A DNA stretch of 8,803 nucleotides from SZUA-584 sp050943225. GTDB lineage: Bacteria > Bacillota > Clostridia > Christensenellales > SZUA-584. The stretch lies in contig JBMNOT010000082.1 in the NCBI GenBank assembly GCA_050943225.1, positions 1-8,803 of the forward strand, written 5' to 3'. The position numbers and the translations under genes are program-made. Positions 6,498-8,803 of this stretch are shown one piece after another; position 1 is the stretch's first letter, and each line of letters begins with the position of its first letter. The notes below the pieces were generated by a model, which saw only the letters and a program-made list of their open reading frames with translations, ran no database searches and was not told the DNA's origin.

Positions 6498-8591
6498 TTA
6501 CTGGAACAGGCTGATCAGGTTGGTGTTGACGAACACCCCTGCAAACACGATGGCAACCATCGAGAGCAGCTTGATGAGTATGTTGATGGACGGGCCGGAC
6601 GTATCCTTGAACGGATCGCCTACGGTATCGCCCACAACAGCCGCCTTGTGCGCGTCGCTGCCCTTGCCGCCAATGTTGCCGGCTTCGATATACTTCTTGG
6701 CATTGTCCCAGGCGCCGCCCGAGTTCGCCATCATGATAGCCAGTATAAAGCCGGAAACCGTCGCGCCTGCCAGCATCGCCGCCACAGCGTAAGGCCCTAA
6801 AATCAGGCCGACAAGAATGGGCGACATGATGCCAGTCAGCGCCGGCAGTATCATCTCTTTCTGCGCCGCACGCGTGCAGATATCCACGCACCTCGCATAA
6901 TCCGGCTCTGCCGTGCCTTCCATCAGGCCGGCGATTTCGCGGAACTGGCGCCGCACTTCCACCACGATGCCCTGAGCGGCACGGCCCACCGCGTTCATCG
7001 TCATCGACGAGAACAGGAACGGCAGCATGCCGCCGATAAACAGTCCAATCAGTGTCTCGGGCTGCAGTATGTCAATCGCAAACTTAAAGTCGGGCCGTAT
7101 CAGCTGAACCTCGTTCAGGAAGGAGGCCAATAGCGCAAGCGCCGTCAGCGCAGCGGAACCAATCGCAAATCCCTTGCCAGTGGCTGCTGTGGTGTTGCCC
7201 AGAGAATCCAGCGCGTCGGTACGCTCGCGTACCTCAGGAGGCATATGGCTCATTTCCGCAATGCCGCCTGCGTTGTCCGCCACCGGGCCATATGCGTCGG
7301 TCGCGAGCGTGATGCCCAATGTGGACAGCATGCCCACCGCCGAGAGGCCAATGCCGTAGAGGCCCATATTGAAGTTGGCTGCGCCGCCCGAAGCGAAGAA
7401 CGACACGAGCACTGATACGCCGATGATCAAAATGGGCAGCATCGTAGATTTCATGCCGAGAGACATGCCGCCGATAATAACAGTGGCCGGGCCGGTCTTG
7501 GCGGAATCCGCAACGCCCTGCGTGGGCTTATATGTATCCGAAGTATAGTATTCTGTGAAGAAACCAATGAGTATTCCCGCTAGCAGGCCGGACAGTATTG
7601 CAAAGAACACGCCAATCTTATCCGCGCCCAAACCGAAGTAGATAAGCAGGAATGCGACAATCACGATCAGTATCGAACTGATATACACACCGCGCCGTAG
7701 GGCGGAGAGCAGCACCTTCTGCTCTGCTTTCTCGCCCGAACGGACGAAGAACGTGCCGATAATAGACGCAACTATGCCGATAGCCGCCATCACCATAGGT
7801 ATCATCACGCCGATCTGCAGGCCTGCCGCCACAGCGAGGGAAGCGGTGGATACGATGGAACCGACGTAAGACTCATAGAGGTCCGCGCCCATGCCGGCCA
7901 CGTCGCCCACGTTATCGCCGACGTTGTCCGCAATAACCGCGGGGTTGCGCGGGTCATCTTCAGGGATACCGGCTTCCACTTTGCCCACAAGATCCGCACC
8001 GACGTCCGCAGCTTTGGTAAATATGCCGCCGCCCACACGCGCAAACAGCGCCATCGACGACGCGCCCATACCAAAGGTCAGCATGGCGGAAGTGATCTGC
8101 TGAATGCCGTCCATAGTACTGGGGTCAAACCAGATCTGCAGCAGATAATACCAGATGGAGAGGTCCAACAGCCCCAGGCCCACCACGGTGAAGCCCATGA
8201 CACCGCCCGATGAGAACGCGACGCGCAGGCCCTTGTTGAGGCTCTGGCTGGCCGCATAGGCGGTACGCGCGTTGGATGACGTCGCGATGTTCATGCCGAT
8301 ATAGCCGGACAGGCCGGAGAAAAAGCCACCGGTCAGGAAGGCAAACGGCACGAAACTGTTCACGAAGCCAAAGAACGACAGTACAAGCAGAATGACAAAC
8401 ATACCGGCAAAGAATATGCCGACCCCCGTGTACTGGCGTTTCAGATAGGCTTTGGCGCCTTTCTTGATCGCTTCGGAGATTTTTGTCATCAGCTCTGTGC
8501 CTGTAGAAAAGCTCTTTATGCGGAAAGCCAGGAAGGCCGCAAAGAGCAACGACAGCACCGCGCCAATGGGCGCGAGAATCATGAGTTGCAT
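6498..8591 (-). CDS. hppA: K+-dependent membrane pyrophosphatase, probably Na+-pumping
   Basis: Integral membrane enzyme of 697 residues with about 16 hydrophobic segments; it hydrolyses cytoplasmic pyrophosphate and pumps Na+ and/or H+ out of the cell. Substrate-site motifs are intact: DVGADLVGKVE (197-207), EDDPRNPAVIADNVGDNVGD (211-230), DAYGPVADNAGGIAEM (432-447) and GDTVGDPFKDTSGPS (654-668). The GNTTAATGKG stretch (465-474) has A469 and G472, where K+-independent enzymes have Lys and Thr, so K+ dependence is expected. In GMGADLYESYVG the acidic pair D237 and E240 matches the Thermotoga Na+-pump arrangement (Asp and Glu three apart) rather than the plant H+ pump, where the Glu lies seven residues after the Asp. 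Dual Na+/H+ pumps share this feature, so the ion remains an inference. A strong AAGGAGG is only 4 nt from the ATG at 8591 and 13 nt from an in-frame ATG at 8582; either start could be used and they differ by three residues. It is convergent with the J-domain gene and appears monocistronic within the window. Confidence 0.97.
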   Translation of the reverse strand: MQLMILAPIGAVLSLLFAAFLAFRIKSFSTGTELMTKISEAIKKGAKAYLKRQYTGVGIFFAGMFVILLVLSFFGFVNSFVPFAFLTGGFFSGLSGYIGMNIATSSNARTAYAASQSLNKGLRVAFSSGGVMGFTVVGLGLLDLSIWYYLLQIWFDPSTMDGIQQITSAMLTFGMGASSMALFARVGGGIFTKAADVGADLVGKVEAGIPEDDPRNPAVIADNVGDNVGDVAGMGADLYESYVGSIVSTASLAVAAGLQIGVMIPMVMAAIGIVASIIGTFFVRSGEKAEQKVLLSALRRGVYISSILIVIVAFLLIYFGLGADKIGVFFAILSGLLAGILIGFFTEYYTSDTYKPTQGVADSAKTGPATVIIGGMSLGMKSTMLPILIIGVSVLVSFFASGGAANFNMGLYGIGLSAVGMLSTLGITLATDAYGPVADNAGGIAEMSHMPPEVRERTDALDSLGNTTAATGKGFAIGSAALTALALLASFLNEVQLIRPDFKFAIDILQPETLIGLFIGGMLPFLFSSMTMNAVGRAAQGIVVEVRRQFREIAGLMEGTAEPDYARCVDICTRAAQKEMILPALTGIMSPILVGLILGPYAVAAMLAGATVSGFILAIMMANSGGAWDNAKKYIEAGNIGGKGSDAHKAAVVGDTVGDPFKDTSGPSINILIKLLSMVAIVFAGVFVNTNLISLFQ

Positions 8592-8595
8592 AATA

Positions 8596-8602
8596 CCTCC
8601 TT
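8596..8602 (-). promoter_or_regulatory. Ribosome binding site of hppA
   Basis: AAGGAGG on the minus strand is a full match to the Shine-Dalgarno consensus. Its 4-nt spacing to the annotated ATG is short, while the next in-frame ATG (codon 4) is 13 nt away, so the site does not settle which start is used. Confidence 0.75.
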
Positions 8603-8626
8603 AGAATATTTTATATTACATCAGTC

Positions 8627-8648
8627 TATAAACGGTGGCCCGTTTATA
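8627..8648. repeat. Perfect inverted repeat in the hppA leader
   Basis: The arms TATAAACGG (8627-8635) and CCGTTTATA (8640-8648) are exact 9-bp complements around a 4-bp spacer TGGC. It lies between the hppA -10 box and its ribosome binding site, ending about 24 nt upstream of the latter. It could be a DNA operator for a dimeric repressor or a 5' hairpin in the mRNA. No poly-U follows, so it does not look like an attenuator terminator. Confidence 0.5.
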
Positions 8649-8687
8649 ATCGGTTCTACCCGGAGCGAAAAACAATTCTACCCCATC

Positions 8688-8704
8688 TTAATCATTCTTT
8701 CATA
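8688..8704. promoter_or_regulatory. Element matching the candidate response-regulator box
   Basis: TTAATCATTCTTTCATA (plus strand) matches the element at 2225-2241 (TTCATAATTCTTTCATA) at 15 of 17 positions, including an identical run of 11. It consists of two hexamers 11 bp apart (TTAATC and TTCATA) and abuts the hppA -10 box on its downstream side, where bound protein would be expected to repress. The match could still be chance in AT-rich DNA. Confidence 0.3.
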
Positions 8705-8732
8705 TTATACCGTGTTTCTTGCGATATGGAAG
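8704..8732 (-). promoter_or_regulatory. Predicted promoter of hppA
   Basis: On the minus strand a perfect TATAAT (8709 down to 8704) is preceded at 17 bp by CTTCCA (8732 down to 8727), a poor -35 box with three of six matches. Upstream of it, from about 8733 to 8763, the DNA is rich in A-tracts, as in an UP element that contacts the polymerase alpha subunit. The leader would be about 105 nt. No gene is visible from 8592 to the right edge at 8803. Confidence 0.55.
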
Positions 8733-8803
8733 TGCCTTTCTTAACGAATATTTTTATTTTTTTCACAAAAAATTACGCTGTTCTCCTTTTTGCTCACTAA
8801 TAA

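Noticed and set aside
6310..6891. 193-codon minus-strand frame across the end of hppA and the J-domain gene
   Set aside because: It is a shifted frame of hppA that continues through the terminator hairpin into antisense of the neighbouring gene.
8756..8772. T7-CAC-A6 stretch near the right edge as a hairpin or terminator
   Set aside because: The stem is made only of A-T pairs with a 3-nt loop and would be unstable; it is better explained as an AT-rich tract upstream of the hppA promoter.

Overview
The window looks like chromosomal DNA from a moderately GC-rich member of the Bacillota, probably a Clostridia-type anaerobe. The basis is the gene set: a PhoP/PhoR-style two-component pair, a MutS2 with a C-terminal Smr domain, a K+-dependent membrane pyrophosphatase, strong purine-rich ribosome binding sites and AT-rich intergenic promoters with perfect TATAAT boxes. 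The lineage is an inference; there is no rRNA or other taxonomic marker. Coding density is high and there is no sign of mobile DNA, CRISPR or tRNA genes.

Layout. Positions 1-2126 (minus strand) hold an OmpR/PhoB-family response regulator followed by its sensor histidine kinase, which runs off the left edge only a little before its expected C-terminus. A 110-bp control region (2127-2236) lies upstream, with a promoter, a perfect inverted repeat over the -35 box, and three TTCA-type direct repeats spaced 11 bp apart. Positions 2237-5040 (minus) hold mutS2 followed by a small DUF523/TudS-like iron-sulfur protein gene. A 190-bp divergent intergenic region (5041-5230) separates mutS2 from a plus-strand gene (5231-6430). 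That gene encodes an unusual cytoplasmic protein: an N-terminal DnaJ J-domain, a middle NTF2-like fold and a C-terminal degenerate GGDEF domain. A strong hairpin (6448-6480) sits between it and the convergent hppA gene (6498-8591, minus), which encodes an ion-pumping pyrophosphatase. The hppA upstream region (8592-8803) has a strong -10 box, an AT-rich tract, a 9+9 bp inverted repeat in the leader and a close match to one of the candidate response-regulator boxes.

How the parts may fit together. The two-component pair would sense an extracytoplasmic signal through a Cache-like domain and act on transcription. The repeats upstream of its own gene and the similar element at the hppA start region suggest, without proving, autoregulation and control of hppA. 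MutS2 and the DUF523 protein are probably co-transcribed. MutS2 acts on branched DNA or collided ribosomes; the DUF523 partner may be a desulfidase for thiolated bases. The J-domain/GGDEF fusion is the most novel item: its cyclase active site is lost, but an RxxD c-di-GMP-binding I-site motif remains at the correct spacing. That suggests a possible link between second-messenger sensing and Hsp70 recruitment.
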